The position numbers and the translations under genes are program-made. A stretch of 64,000 bases of DNA from CAYMUC01 sp964471865 (GTDB taxonomy: Bacteria; Actinomycetota; Acidimicrobiia; Acidimicrobiales; Ilumatobacteraceae). Shown here piece by piece: positions 1-8,601 of the stretch. Every line of letters starts with the position of its first letter. The stretch's first letter is position 1. The stretch spans positions 26,416 to 90,415 of the forward strand of contig CAYYHU010000005.1 of assembly GCA_964471865.1 (NCBI GenBank). The letters are read 5' to 3'. Under the pieces are notes generated by a model. That model was not told where the DNA came from and ran no database searches. It saw only the letters and a list, made by a program, of their open reading frames with translations.

Positions 1-193
1 ACCGACTCCGTGACCAATAGACCATGCGGCCCTCGGCGAAGGTCATCGCCAGGCTTTCGGCGTTCATCCACGCCATCATCAGGATCTCCCGATTCTCGAC
101 GTCTTGGGCGATGGCGGGAACGAGACCGTCCTCGTTGTAGCGCACCGTCGCGAGTTGGTCGGGGGTCGCGTCGATTCTCACACCTTCGGGCAT
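1..193 (-). CDS. hisI: Phosphoribosyl-AMP cyclohydrolase, N-terminal part (cut by window edge)
   Basis: Reading the minus strand from the ATG at 193-191 gives 64 residues before the left edge. They match the start of HisI: a GLVPAIAQD stretch, then AWMNAESL, then the family's characteristic WSRSR near residue 60. HisI hydrolyses the adenine ring of phosphoribosyl-AMP, the third step of histidine synthesis, in the cytoplasm. The metal-binding and catalytic half lies outside the window. It is on the same strand as the hisC-hisF run but separated from it by an aldo/keto reductase, a hydrolase on the other strand and a GroES-like gene, so it probably has its own promoter. Identification rests on the remembered family consensus. 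Confidence 0.88.
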   Translation of the reverse strand, partial: MPEGVRIDATPDQLATVRYNEDGLVPAIAQDVENREILMMAWMNAESLAMTFAEGRMVYWSRSR

Positions 194-292
194 GATCCCG
201 ATCCTAGGTCCCGCAGCCTCGGCGAACCCGGTGAGACCGGACCCGTTGCCAGATCGGATCGAGGTGTCGTCGACGAATCAGCGATGCAAGGA

Positions 293-616
293 CTACAGAT
301 AGAGCCCGGTGTGGCCGTCGATACGTTCCGCAGCCACGGCATGAAGGTCGCGTTCGCGCAACATCACGTAGTCGACACCTTGGACCTCGACCTCATAGCG
401 ATCCTCGGGGTTGAACAACACCTTGTCACCCACCTCGGCGGACCGGACGTTCTGGCCGAGCGCCACGACCTCGGCCCACACGAGCCGCTTGGACAACTGC
501 GCCGTCGCCGGGATCAGGATCCCGCCCGTCGAGCGCCGCTCCGGATCGTTGTCGGGTATCCGCACCAACAGCCGGTCGTTGAGCATCTTGATCGGCAACT
601 TGTCGTCGGCAGGCAC
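293..616 (-). CDS. groES: GroES-family (Cpn10) co-chaperonin variant
   Basis: A 107-residue Cpn10 domain. The core begins at MLNDRLLVR and continues through the mobile-loop region ERRSTGGILIP and an acidic VGDKVLFNPED turn. It ends in HTGLYL, which I recall as typical of a diverged actinobacterial GroES subfamily. I chose the GTG at 616 because the family usually has a short DKLPI extension before the first methionine; ATG at 586 and GTG at 625 are alternatives. GroES caps the GroEL cage during folding, but no groEL is nearby, and in actinobacteria such solitary copies occur beside a standard groESL elsewhere. It runs divergently from the hydrolase, only about 24 bases apart. Confidence 0.82.
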   Translation of the reverse strand: MPADDKLPIKMLNDRLLVRIPDNDPERRSTGGILIPATAQLSKRLVWAEVVALGQNVRSAEVGDKVLFNPEDRYEVEVQGVDYVMLRERDLHAVAAERIDGHTGLYL

Positions 617-640
617 GAGGCGCACGGTACCGTGCCGGCG

Positions 641-1291
641 GTGGGGTTCGAAACCGTGGAGATCAGCAGTTCGCACGGGGTCCGTCTCGCCGCGGATCTC
701 ATCGGACCCAGCGACGCGCCAGTCGGGGCAGTCATCGCTCATCCTCACCCTCTCTATGGCGGCGACCGCCAGAACTCGGTTGTCACCGCGATCTGGGAGG
801 CGCTGGGCGCAGTCGGGGTACGAGCGGCACGATTCGACTTCCGCGGCACCGGAGGGTCGTCGGGGCGCCATGATCACGGCGACGCCGAACGCGAGGATCT
901 GGTGGCGGTCACGGAGTCATTGCGCGCCGAGATGCCCTCGCGGAAGGTGTGGCTCGTGGGCTATTCGTTCGGAGCGATGGTGGTCGCTGCGACTGAGATC
1001 ACCGAGATCGCCGGTCGGATCCTCGTCGCCGCGCCGTTGGGACTCGGACTGACCCCCTTGGGTGACGAGAGACCGGCTGTCGCGAGCGAGGATCACCCGA
1101 CACTGGTCATCACCCCGCGCCATGATCAGTTCTGCTCGCCAGCGACGGTCGACGAACACATCGAGTCCTGGTCGATGACACGTCATGTGATCGTCGAATC
1201 CGCTGACCATTTCCTCCTCGGCGCCACCGGCATCGTCGCAGGTCTGGTCCTCGAGGCGATCACACCGGGAGCTGACGTCGAGGGGTCCTGA
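641..1291 (+). CDS. Alpha/beta hydrolase
   Basis: About 216 residues with an alpha/beta hydrolase fold. HPHPLYGG (about residues 34-41) resembles the oxyanion-hole strand of dienelactone-hydrolase-like proteins. The nucleophile elbow is GYSFG with Ser109, and the likely acid and base are Asp162 (PRHDQF) and His190 (SADHF). Substrate is unknown; the family includes small esterases, dienelactone hydrolases and peptidases. GTG at 641 or 656 could be the start; neither has a clear ribosome binding site. It is the only plus-strand gene inside the histidine region and converges on the aldo/keto reductase, so a link to histidine synthesis is not implied. Confidence 0.8.
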   Translation: MGFETVEISSSHGVRLAADLIGPSDAPVGAVIAHPHPLYGGDRQNSVVTAIWEALGAVGVRAARFDFRGTGGSSGRHDHGDAEREDLVAVTESLRAEMPSRKVWLVGYSFGAMVVAATEITEIAGRILVAAPLGLGLTPLGDERPAVASEDHPTLVITPRHDQFCSPATVDEHIESWSMTRHVIVESADHFLLGATGIVAGLVLEAITPGADVEGS

Positions 1292-1342
1292 GCTGGTGCC
1301 TGTCCACGCCGGTGTGTCTCGGCGGCGGGCCCGTGGCGGGCA

Positions 1343-1362
1343 CTGTGGCGTTCAGGCCACAG
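1343..1362. terminator. Possible bidirectional terminator hairpin
   Basis: A perfect 7-bp inverted repeat (CTGTGGC / GCCACAG) with a 6-base loop lies between the ends of two converging genes and spans the stop codon of the aldo/keto reductase. There is no U tract on either side, so it is at best an imperfect intrinsic terminator. Confidence 0.35.
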
Positions 1363-2341
1363 CGGCGTCGATACGTTCGAGCACCTCGGCGGTGAGACGA
1401 TCGATCACGCTGAGAGCGGCGAAGTTCTCCACGACCTGAGCCGCTCGGGAGGCGCCCGTGATCACACTGGACACCCGAGGGTTCGCTGCACACCATGCGA
1501 TCGCCAACTGCGCGAGCGAACAGTCGAGTTCTGTTGCGATAGGTCGGAGACGTTCGACGCGTGCCAAGGATTCGGGATCTCGCAAACGGGTCGCCAACCA
1601 GTCGTATCCCGCGAGCGCCCCCCGACTGTCATCAGGGATACCGGTTGCGTATTTCCCGGTGAGCAACCCCGACGCCAAGGGACTCCAGATCGTGGTGCCC
1701 AGACCGATGTCGTCGTAGAGACGGGCGTATTCGCGCTCCACCCGACGCCGTTCCAACAGGTTGTACTGGGGTTGTTCGACCACCGGCTTGTGCAGATGAT
1801 GACGCTCGGCGATCTCCCATGCCGCACGGATCTCATCAGCAGACCATTCGCTGGTGCCCCAGTAATGCACCCGTCCCGACTCGATCAGATCCGACATCGC
1901 CCACACCGTCTCCTCGATCGGCGTGTGGGGATCGGCACGATGGCAATACAGCACGTCCACGAAGTCGGTTCCGAGCCGTTCGAGGCTGCCCTCCACCGCC
2001 TGCATCAGATACTTGCGATTCAAGGTGTTGCGCATGTTGGGAACATCGCCATGGATTCCCCAAAACACCTTGGTGGTCAAGACATAGGACCATCGGGGCC
2101 AGCCAAGACGAGCGATCGCTCGTCCCATGATCGTCTCACTGCGACCACCGGCGTAGACCTCGGCGTTGTCGAAGAAGTTGCATCCTGCCTCATAGGCGGC
2201 AGCCATGCAGTCGGTCGCGAGGCCTTCGTCGAGTTGGTTGTCGAAGGTGACCCAGGAGCCGAACGAGAGCACGGAGATCTGAAGACCTGTGCGGCCCATC
2301 CGGCGATAGATCATCGGCGCGGCGGCGTTGGGACCCGTCAT
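1352..2341 (-). CDS. Aldo/keto reductase, Kv-channel beta-subunit type
   Basis: 329 residues, a full-length NADPH-dependent aldo/keto reductase barrel. The catalytic tetrad is visible: Asp58 (FFDNAEVY), Tyr63, Lys91 (TTKVFWG) and His134 (YCHRADP). The FFDNAEVYAGGRSE segment and the C-terminal VITGASRAAQ cofactor-binding segment are typical of the Kv-beta/AKR6-like group, which reduces aldehydes and ketones. Its ATG overlaps the hisF stop by four bases (ATGA), so it is translationally coupled to histidine genes although it has no known role in that pathway. A second, more distant aldo/keto reductase sits at 62.6 kb. Confidence 0.92.
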   Translation of the reverse strand: MTGPNAAAPMIYRRMGRTGLQISVLSFGSWVTFDNQLDEGLATDCMAAAYEAGCNFFDNAEVYAGGRSETIMGRAIARLGWPRWSYVLTTKVFWGIHGDVPNMRNTLNRKYLMQAVEGSLERLGTDFVDVLYCHRADPHTPIEETVWAMSDLIESGRVHYWGTSEWSADEIRAAWEIAERHHLHKPVVEQPQYNLLERRRVEREYARLYDDIGLGTTIWSPLASGLLTGKYATGIPDDSRGALAGYDWLATRLRDPESLARVERLRPIATELDCSLAQLAIAWCAANPRVSSVITGASRAAQVVENFAALSVIDRLTAEVLERIDAAVA

Positions 2342-3126
2342 CGCGGGGACACTACAGGGCGCACCGTGATCCCGGCTCGGGCCATGGCCTCTTTGGCCTC
2401 GGTAATGGTGTGTTCGCCGAAATGGAAGATCGACGCCGCCAACACGGCGTCGGCGCCGCCGTCACGGACCCCGTCGACGAGGTGATCCAGAGTTCCCACT
2501 CCGCCGGACGCGATCACCGGAACCCCTACGGCGTCAGCGACGCGACGGGTGAGGTCAAGATCGAAACCCTCCTTGGTCCCGTCGCGATCCATCGAGGTCA
2601 ACAGAATCTCGCCGGCACCGGCCGCCGTCGCCGTCTCGGCCCATGCGACAGCATCGATACCGGTGGGAGTGCGCCCCCCATGCAGGTACACCTCGAAACC
2701 GCTCACCTGGCCGGACCCGTCACGTCGAGCCTTGGCGTCGATGGCACAGACGACACATTGGGCTCCGAACTCCGCAGCGATCTCGCTGATCACCTCGGGG
2801 CGTTGGACCGCAGCGGTGTTGACACTCACCTTGTCCGCTCCGGCCCGCAACATTCGCCGGGCATCGTCGAGGCCGCGGATACCACCGCCCACCGTGAAGG
2901 GAATGAACACCTGTTCCGCGGTCCGATAGACGACATCGACCATGGTGTCACGGCCGTCACTCGACGCGGTGATGTCGAGAAACACCAGTTCATCGGCACC
3001 TTCGGCGTCGTAGCGGGCCGCGAGTTCGACCGGATCGCCGGCATCGCGTAGATCGACGAACTGAGTGCCTTTGACGACGCGTCCCGCGGTCACGTCGAGA
3101 CAGGGAATGACGCGAGCGACGATCAT
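2338..3126 (-). CDS. hisF: Imidazole glycerol phosphate synthase, cyclase subunit
   Basis: 262 residues, the normal length for HisF. The two catalytic aspartates of this half-barrel enzyme are in place: Asp11 in IPCLDVTAGRVVKG and Asp130 in VVCAIDAK. The phosphate-binding strands (FTVGGGIR and IASGGVG) are present. With HisH it converts PRFAR and glutamine-derived ammonia to imidazole glycerol phosphate and AICAR, linking histidine to purine synthesis. It overlaps hisA upstream and the aldo/keto reductase downstream by four bases each, so it sits within one translationally coupled unit. Confidence 0.97.
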   Translation of the reverse strand: MIVARVIPCLDVTAGRVVKGTQFVDLRDAGDPVELAARYDAEGADELVFLDITASSDGRDTMVDVVYRTAEQVFIPFTVGGGIRGLDDARRMLRAGADKVSVNTAAVQRPEVISEIAAEFGAQCVVCAIDAKARRDGSGQVSGFEVYLHGGRTPTGIDAVAWAETATAAGAGEILLTSMDRDGTKEGFDLDLTRRVADAVGVPVIASGGVGTLDHLVDGVRDGGADAVLAASIFHFGEHTITEAKEAMARAGITVRPVVSPR

Positions 3127-3854
3127 CGGATACCGGCCATGATCGCTACGGCTGCTGCGACGTCGAGTCGCCCCTCGTAGACCGCTCGTCCGGTGATGAC
3201 ACCAGCGATTCCGGGGACACCTGCCAGGGTGGTCACATCACCAAGATCGGCGACACCTCCCGACGCGATCACCGGAACCGTGGTCGCCGCGGCGGCGGTG
3301 GTCAATCCTTCGACGTCGGGACCATCGAGCATCCCGTCACGGGCGATGTCGGTGATCACATAGGCCGAGGCGGTCGATTCGAACCATCCCAAGGCCTCGG
3401 TGAGGGTCACTCCCGAACGCTGGGTCCATCCGTGGACGGCGATCTCTCCGGCGCGGTGATCGAGCCCGACAGCTACGGGAACGTCACGCGCGACCCGGGC
3501 GACGAGCTCGGGATCGGCGACAGCGGCAGAACCCATGACGACGCGGGCCACTCCCGCCGCCGCGAGTGCGCGGGCGTCCTCGAGGGTGCGAACACCACCG
3601 CCGGTTTGGACCTGCGCGGCGGGTGCGACCGCAGTCACGATCGCGGTGATGACATCGCGGTTGACGGGTTCACCGCTGCGCGCAGCATCGAGATCGACGA
3701 CATGGATCCACCGTGCCCCCGCCTCCACGAACGCAGTGGCCACCGCCACGGGATCGTCTCCATAGACCGTTTCAGCGGCGTAATCACCTTGAGCGAGCCG
3801 CACGACGTGCCCGGCCCGCAGATCGATCGCCGGGTACAACTCACATGCACTCAT
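3123..3854 (-). CDS. hisA: ProFAR isomerase HisA (possibly bifunctional PriA type)
   Basis: 243 residues with the HisA barrel: Asp11 in YPAIDLRAGHVVRL, the QTGGGVRT phosphate loop, the VHGWTQRSG segment and the TDIARDGMLDGP strand holding the second catalytic Asp. It isomerises the aminoaldose ProFAR to PRFAR. In many actinobacteria this protein (PriA) also serves as phosphoribosylanthranilate isomerase in tryptophan synthesis; the sequence alone does not settle that, and it depends on whether the genome has a separate trpF. Its stop overlaps the hisF start (ATGA), and hisH lies 33 bases upstream. Confidence 0.95.
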   Translation of the reverse strand: MSACELYPAIDLRAGHVVRLAQGDYAAETVYGDDPVAVATAFVEAGARWIHVVDLDAARSGEPVNRDVITAIVTAVAPAAQVQTGGGVRTLEDARALAAAGVARVVMGSAAVADPELVARVARDVPVAVGLDHRAGEIAVHGWTQRSGVTLTEALGWFESTASAYVITDIARDGMLDGPDVEGLTTAAAATTVPVIASGGVADLGDVTTLAGVPGIAGVITGRAVYEGRLDVAAAVAIMAGIR

Positions 3855-3887
3855 CGCTGCTCCTCGCCATCATCGAAGTGGGCGCAG

Positions 3888-4577
3888 TCATCGAGTCTCA
3901 CCGATCGGGGATTCCGGTGAGGTCGGGTTCGCAGCACCCGTGGCGCACCACGAGACGAATGCCGCCATCAACGCCAATCCGGTGGCGGCGGACTTCTCGG
4001 GATGGAATTGGTACGCGACCACGTTGTCGCGGCGAAATGCCGCGTTGAGGGCCCCGCCGTAGTCACAGGTGGCGGTCACGACCGCCGCGTCATCGGGAAC
4101 GCCATGCAGTGAATGCACGAAATACATCCACGCTCCCGGGTCGAGGGTGTCGAGGAGCGGATCGGCGCCCGAGCGCACCTCGAGGCGGTTCCATTGCATC
4201 TGGGGTCGCTTGACGCCCGCGGGAATCCACTGGACCCGTCCCGACAGGATGCCGAGTCCTGCGACACCCGGATCTTCATCGCTCGCGTCAAAGAGCATCT
4301 GCATCCCCACACAGATCCCCATGAACGGCCGGCCCGAGGCGGCTGCATCGCGGACCGGCGCCTCGAGACCTCGGGACCTCAGCGCCGCCATACACGCGCC
4401 AAACGCTCCCACCCCGGGAAGCACGACACCGTCAGCTGCGGCGATGACTGCGGGATCGGTGGTGAGACGAGCATCGGCGCCTTGAGTCTGAAGGGCTTTG
4501 TGAGCCGAATGCAGGTTGCCGATTCCGTAGTCCACGACCGCCACGACGGGCGCGACCGGGGAGCCGTCCAGGCTCAC
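3888..4577 (-). CDS. hisH: Imidazole glycerol phosphate synthase, glutamine amidotransferase subunit
   Basis: 229 residues, a class I glutamine amidotransferase. The triad is visible: nucleophile Cys89 in MGICVGMQMLF, and His192/Glu194 in YQFHPEKS. The N-terminal VVDYGIGNL and the GVGAFGACM segment are standard HisH signatures. It hydrolyses glutamine and channels ammonia to HisF. The start is a GTG whose first bases overlap the hisB stop (GTGA), which indicates coupled translation. The 33 bases between hisH and hisA is the only break in an otherwise overlapping series. Confidence 0.97.
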   Translation of the reverse strand: MSLDGSPVAPVVAVVDYGIGNLHSAHKALQTQGADARLTTDPAVIAAADGVVLPGVGAFGACMAALRSRGLEAPVRDAAASGRPFMGICVGMQMLFDASDEDPGVAGLGILSGRVQWIPAGVKRPQMQWNRLEVRSGADPLLDTLDPGAWMYFVHSLHGVPDDAAVVTATCDYGGALNAAFRRDNVVAYQFHPEKSAATGLALMAAFVSWCATGAANPTSPESPIGETR

Positions 4578-5167
4578 AGGACGCCTTTGGTGGAAGGGAC
4601 CGCCGCGGGCCCGTCCACCCGTACGGCGTCGCGCAGTGATCGCGCCAGACCTTTGAAGGTGGCTTCGATGATGTGGTGGACGTTGCGACCGCGCACCAAC
4701 TCGACATGCAACGTCATCGCGGCGGCCGTGGCGAAAGAACTCACTGCGTGTTCTGCGAGTTGGGGATCGAAAGCCGGTTCACCAAGGGGCAGACATTCGG
4801 GCAGAGGTACTTCCCAGACCACGAAGGGTCGACCCGAGAGATCGAGGGCGATGTCGACGAGGGCTTCGTCGAGGGGATAACGCCCGGACGCGAACCGACG
4901 GATGCCGGCTTTGTCCCCGAGCGCCTCACGAAAGACTTCTCCCAGGGTGATCGCCACATCCTCGACGGTGTGATGGGTGTCGATATGAAGGTCGCCTTCG
5001 GCGTGGATGCGCAGGTCGAAACCACCGTGACGGCCGAGTTGGTCGAGCATGTGGTCATAGAACGGGATCCCCGTCGAGATCTCGGTGCGCCCGGTGCCAT
5101 CGAGATCGATCTCGATCTCGATACGGGTCTCAGCCGTCGAACGATTGCGGATGGCGCGACGGGTCAT
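4574..5167 (-). CDS. hisB: Imidazoleglycerol-phosphate dehydratase (monofunctional)
   Basis: 197 residues from the ATG at 5167, the usual length of the monofunctional enzyme; there is no fused histidinol-phosphatase domain. The manganese-binding histidine clusters are seen in IPFYDHMLDQLGRHGGFD, DTHHTVEDVAI and VHHIIEATFKGLA. It removes water from imidazole glycerol phosphate to give imidazole acetol phosphate, the substrate of HisC. The start overlaps the hisC stop by four bases. The frame stays open upstream through hisC, but the family consensus begins just after this ATG. Confidence 0.97.
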   Translation of the reverse strand: MTRRAIRNRSTAETRIEIEIDLDGTGRTEISTGIPFYDHMLDQLGRHGGFDLRIHAEGDLHIDTHHTVEDVAITLGEVFREALGDKAGIRRFASGRYPLDEALVDIALDLSGRPFVVWEVPLPECLPLGEPAFDPQLAEHAVSSFATAAAMTLHVELVRGRNVHHIIEATFKGLARSLRDAVRVDGPAAVPSTKGVL

Positions 5168-6228
5168 CGGGAACAGACCTCCGTGAGTGCGGTGAGGAAA
5201 GCGTCGTTTTCCTCGGGTGTGCCCACCGTGACGCGCAGACAATCGTCGAGTCGGGGCCAACTCGAACAGTCGCGAACCAGCACGCTGCGGTCCACCAACG
5301 CCTGCCACAACGCCCGTCCCGCCATGGAACGAGGCCGGAACAGCACGAAGTTGGCTTGGCTGGCGAACACGTCGAGATCCAGAGTCGACATCGACGCGAT
5401 CACACGCTCTCGTTGCGCCACGATCGCGGCGACCCTGTCGTTCATCTGAGCGACATGGTCCAGAGCCAAACGACCGGCGAGTTGTTTGAAGGCGTCGAGG
5501 TGGTACGGCAATGTCACTTTGTCCAACTCGGCGACCAGCCACCGGGGACCGATGAGGTAGCCGAGGCGAGCTGCTGCCATCGACCAGGTCTTGGAGAACG
5601 TGCGCACGACCACGGCGGGCACGTCCTCGTCGAGGAACTCGATCGCGGAATGAGGTGCGAACTGCCCGTAGGCCTCATCGATGACCAACAAACCCGGAAC
5701 CTGTTCGAGAACGGCGCGTACCGTCTCAGGGGATTCGGCGCCACCGGTCGGGTTGTTCGGGGAACACACGAAGGTGACATCGGGACGATGCTCGCGCAGC
5801 ACCCTGTCGACCTCGGCGAGATCGAGACCGAAATCCTGCGCCCGCTCCCCTTCCACGGTTCGGGCGCCCGTGAGCCGAGCGATATGTCCGTGGAGTTGGT
5901 ACGTGGGTTCGAACGTGGCCACGGTCCGACCGGGTCCTGCGAAGGTCAACAACAGGGTCTGGAGCACCTCATTCGACCCGTTGGCCACGAAGATTCGCTC
6001 GGGTTCGACCTCGTGGAACGCTCCGAGTGCCTCGCGTAATGCCCGAGCCCCCCGGTCCGGATATCGGTTCCAGGCGATGCTCGCCATGGCGTCACGCACC
6101 GACTCCACCCAGGCCGCGGGGGGTTCTTGGGGTGATTCGTTGGTGTTGAGACGCACCGCCACGTCCACCTGCGCGGAGTGGTAGCCCTCGAGGGCTGCGA
6201 GGTCGTCACGCACGGCTGGTCGGGTCAC
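5164..6228 (-). CDS. hisC: Histidinol-phosphate aminotransferase
   Basis: 354 residues, a class I/II PLP aminotransferase. Visible cofactor residues are Asn159 (CSPNNPTG), Asp184 (VIDEAYGQF), Lys213 (TFSKTWSMA, the Schiff-base lysine) and Arg221 (ARLGYL). It transfers an amino group from glutamate to imidazole acetol phosphate. The start is GTG. It appears to be the first gene of the local operon: the next gene upstream is on the other strand about 60 bases away. hisD, which often precedes hisC in actinobacteria, is not in the window, nor are hisG and hisE. Confidence 0.95.
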   Translation of the reverse strand: MTRPAVRDDLAALEGYHSAQVDVAVRLNTNESPQEPPAAWVESVRDAMASIAWNRYPDRGARALREALGAFHEVEPERIFVANGSNEVLQTLLLTFAGPGRTVATFEPTYQLHGHIARLTGARTVEGERAQDFGLDLAEVDRVLREHRPDVTFVCSPNNPTGGAESPETVRAVLEQVPGLLVIDEAYGQFAPHSAIEFLDEDVPAVVVRTFSKTWSMAAARLGYLIGPRWLVAELDKVTLPYHLDAFKQLAGRLALDHVAQMNDRVAAIVAQRERVIASMSTLDLDVFASQANFVLFRPRSMAGRALWQALVDRSVLVRDCSSWPRLDDCLRVTVGTPEENDAFLTALTEVCSR

Positions 6229-6291
6229 GGCGTCTCAGGCTAGCGACGTCCCCGGTGCGCGCTGGGGACGCGAACACGCCACACTGGGTTC

Positions 6292-6498
6292 ATGAGCGCA
6301 TCGACGACCGCTGCTGAGTTGTCCGCCGCCGCCGACGCCGTGGAGCGATACCGTCAGCGGATCGCGGATCTCGCGACTCCTCATCTGGGATCTGAGCGCG
6401 AGGATCTGCTCTCGGCGATCTTCGAAGCGGAACGTTCCTTGCGCAGTGCTCAACGGCTGTTGACCCGAGCGGCGAAGGTCGCAACGACGCTTGGTTGA
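6292..6498 (+). CDS. Small alpha-helical protein of unknown function
   Basis: 68 residues, not recognised. The composition (many Ala, Glu, Arg; heptad-like spacing across AADAVERYRQRIADL and IFEAERSLRSAQRLL) predicts two helices, perhaps a coiled coil. It starts with ATG 63 bases from the divergent hisC start and converges on azlD. Support that it is real: it begins where a promoter would be expected, has no overlap with a better gene, and its amino-acid bias is protein-like. No function is claimed. Confidence 0.5.
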   Translation: MSASTTAAELSAAADAVERYRQRIADLATPHLGSEREDLLSAIFEAERSLRSAQRLLTRAAKVATTLG

Positions 6499-6534
6499 CT
6501 CGTCGACGGACTCAGCGCCGGTGATGGTTCGCGA

Positions 6535-6846
6535 TCAGGCCAGCCAGTCGAGAAGTACCAAGGCGGTGATCCCCACCCCGATCGCGGCTCCCGCTGAACG
6601 CCATTTCCACGCCACTGCCGCGGCCGGCAGCGCCGCGACCCACCAGGTCCACGGTGCATCGCCCGACGGAGAACCCGCTTTGAGTTGGGTGGCGACGAGG
6701 GCCGCCATCACCGCCGGTGCGATGAGGCGCAAGATGGATTCCACGCGTGGCCCTGGAGGGCCGAACCGGCCCAGGAGAGCCACAGCCGACACCCGGATGC
6801 CAAAGGTTCCCAATCCGGCGATCATGACCACGATCCAGGCGGTCAT
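6535..6846 (-). CDS. azlD: Branched-chain amino acid exporter small subunit AzlD
   Basis: 103 residues with about three hydrophobic segments, matching the AzlD family (small membrane partner of AzlC): it begins with a hydrophobic AWIVVMIAGLGTFGIR helix and ends in a short helix. The ATG at 6846 overlaps the azlC stop by one base (TGATG), the usual arrangement for this pair. Together they are thought to export branched-chain or related amino acids across the cytoplasmic membrane. An in-frame ATG five codons upstream is an alternative start inside azlC. Confidence 0.88.
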   Translation of the reverse strand: MTAWIVVMIAGLGTFGIRVSAVALLGRFGPPGPRVESILRLIAPAVMAALVATQLKAGSPSGDAPWTWWVAALPAAAVAWKWRSAGAAIGVGITALVLLDWLA

Positions 6847-7547
6847 CAGCCTCGCCTCCATTGCATCACCGCTCCGGCCGCAATGCCGCTCACGGCCCCG
6901 ACGAGCACCCCGGAACCGTTGGGCAGTTCGGATCCGAGATAGGCCACGACACCCGCGACGACCGCGGTGACGAGCGCGGGTCGCGTCCTCAACGTCGGGG
7001 CCAACAACGCGATGAACATCGCCGGTACTGCGAATTCGACGGGCCACGACTCGGGGAGCACTCCCCCGAACGCCACCCCGACGATCGTTCCCACCCACCA
7101 GGCGGCGGCGAAGAACAGACCGGCTCCAAAGAACCACCAGCGGCGCCGTACCGGGTCGGCGAGCTCGGGAAAATGACCCATCGCGAGAACGGCGGCTTGA
7201 TCGGTGAAGAGATACGGCAGCGAATACCGCCACCGGCGGGGAAACTGCGAGAACGCGGGTGCCAACGCCGTCGAGTAGAGCGCGAACCGAGCATTGATGA
7301 CGAGCGCGGTCACCACGACGACGAGTCCGGTCGCTCCCGCATCGAGCAGTTCGAGAATGCTCAACTGCGATGCGCCTGCGAGCACGATCCACGAGGCTGC
7401 GATTCCCAGCCCCACCGAGGTTCCCGAATCGACCACCGCCACGCCGTAGACGATTCCGAAGGGCAGCGCTGCGAGCGCCAAGGGAGTCGCCGCTCGAATT
7501 CCAGCGCGTATCTCGTCCCGGCGAACTCGAACATCCCGGTCCATCAT
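6846..7547 (-). CDS. azlC: Branched-chain amino acid exporter large subunit AzlC
   Basis: 233 residues from the first ATG of a double ATG. The family's signature region near the N terminus (EIRAGIRAATPLALAALPFG) is followed by several hydrophobic helices and the conserved VINARFALYS segment. AzlC/YgaZ-type proteins are amino acid exporters working with AzlD. The frame is open further upstream, but the family begins near here with a charged cytoplasmic segment. The pair forms a two-gene operon; nothing in the flanking sequence shows a regulator. Confidence 0.92.
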   Translation of the reverse strand: MMDRDVRVRRDEIRAGIRAATPLALAALPFGIVYGVAVVDSGTSVGLGIAASWIVLAGASQLSILELLDAGATGLVVVVTALVINARFALYSTALAPAFSQFPRRWRYSLPYLFTDQAAVLAMGHFPELADPVRRRWWFFGAGLFFAAAWWVGTIVGVAFGGVLPESWPVEFAVPAMFIALLAPTLRTRPALVTAVVAGVVAYLGSELPNGSGVLVGAVSGIAAGAVMQWRRG

Positions 7548-7665
7548 CGACGGGTCTCGGTCGCGGCCACCGCGCATGCCCGCGTCGACACGATGGCGAC
7601 GTCGGCTCGATCGGGGTCCCTGGGGCACCCACTCGACGCTAGCGAGGCGCCACTAGCCTGACGTC

Positions 7666-8601
7666 ATGCATGAACTGGTCGTGCGCCGAGAGATGTCCCC
7701 TGAGGACGTCCGAGAAGTGCAGGGCCTCCTCGCGGCCGTCGAGCGAGCCGACGGCCACCGTCCGCTCTCGGATCACCTCTGGTTGGACCTTGTCCACGGC
7801 GGCCGGGAGGGTTTCGCTGGTCTCGTCGCCCGAGAAGAGGGCCATGAACATCCCGTCGCCTACGCCCAACTGACCTGGGGCCATGGTTCCTGGGCGCTCG
7901 AGCTCGTCATCCACCCTCATCACCGTTACGACGCCGCGCGGATCGGACCGAGACTGCTCGACACCGTGGGTGAGGTCGTCGCCTCCGAGGGTGGCGGCCA
8001 TGTGCACTGGTGGGTGTTCGAACCCTCGGCGCTTCATGACGAACTCGCTCAGCGACTCGGACTCGCACCGGGGCGCCGACTTCATCAGATGCGCCGCAGC
8101 CTGCCGGTTCCCGCCGAACTGGATCCGCCTCCTCGCCTCGCCACCCGCCCGTTTCGAATCGGGGTGGACGAGGACGCCTGGTTGGACGTCAACAATCGCG
8201 CCTTTCATTGGCATCCCGAACAAGGCGGTTGGGATCTCGCGACGCTCAAAGCTCGCCAGAACGAACCCTGGTTCGACCCTGAGGGTTTCCTCCTCCATGA
8301 CGTCGTCGACGATGAAGGCATCACGCGCCTTGGCGGGTTCTGTTGGACCAAGATCCACTCCGACACCCAACCCGTACTCGGAGAGATCTACGTCATCGCC
8401 GTGGACCCTCTCGCTCACGGACGCGGCTTGGGACGCGCACTGACCGTGGCGGGACTAGCCCATATGGCCGAGGCAGGGGTCCCGGTGGGCATGTTGTACG
8501 TGGACGCCGACAACACCGCTGCGGTCGCGTTGTATCGGTCGCTGGGCTTCGAGATCCACCGCACCGACCAGGCCTATGTGGGAGATCTCCCCGGTGCCTG
8601 A
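7666..8601 (+). CDS. mshD: Mycothiol acetyltransferase (mycothiol synthase)
   Basis: 311 residues with two tandem GNAT acetyltransferase domains, the layout of MshD. The C-terminal half has the substrate segment NNRAFHWHPEQGGWD, then WFDPEGF, then the acetyl-CoA loop DPLAHGRGLGRAL and the DNTAAVALYRSLGF helix. MshD acetylates the cysteine of Cys-GlcN-inositol, the last step in making mycothiol, the major thiol of actinobacteria. This is one of the best lineage markers in the window. The last bases overlap the likely start of rlmN. Confidence 0.93.
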   Translation: MHELVVRREMSPEDVREVQGLLAAVERADGHRPLSDHLWLDLVHGGREGFAGLVAREEGHEHPVAYAQLTWGHGSWALELVIHPHHRYDAARIGPRLLDTVGEVVASEGGGHVHWWVFEPSALHDELAQRLGLAPGRRLHQMRRSLPVPAELDPPPRLATRPFRIGVDEDAWLDVNNRAFHWHPEQGGWDLATLKARQNEPWFDPEGFLLHDVVDDEGITRLGGFCWTKIHSDTQPVLGEIYVIAVDPLAHGRGLGRALTVAGLAHMAEAGVPVGMLYVDADNTAAVALYRSLGFEIHRTDQAYVGDLPGA

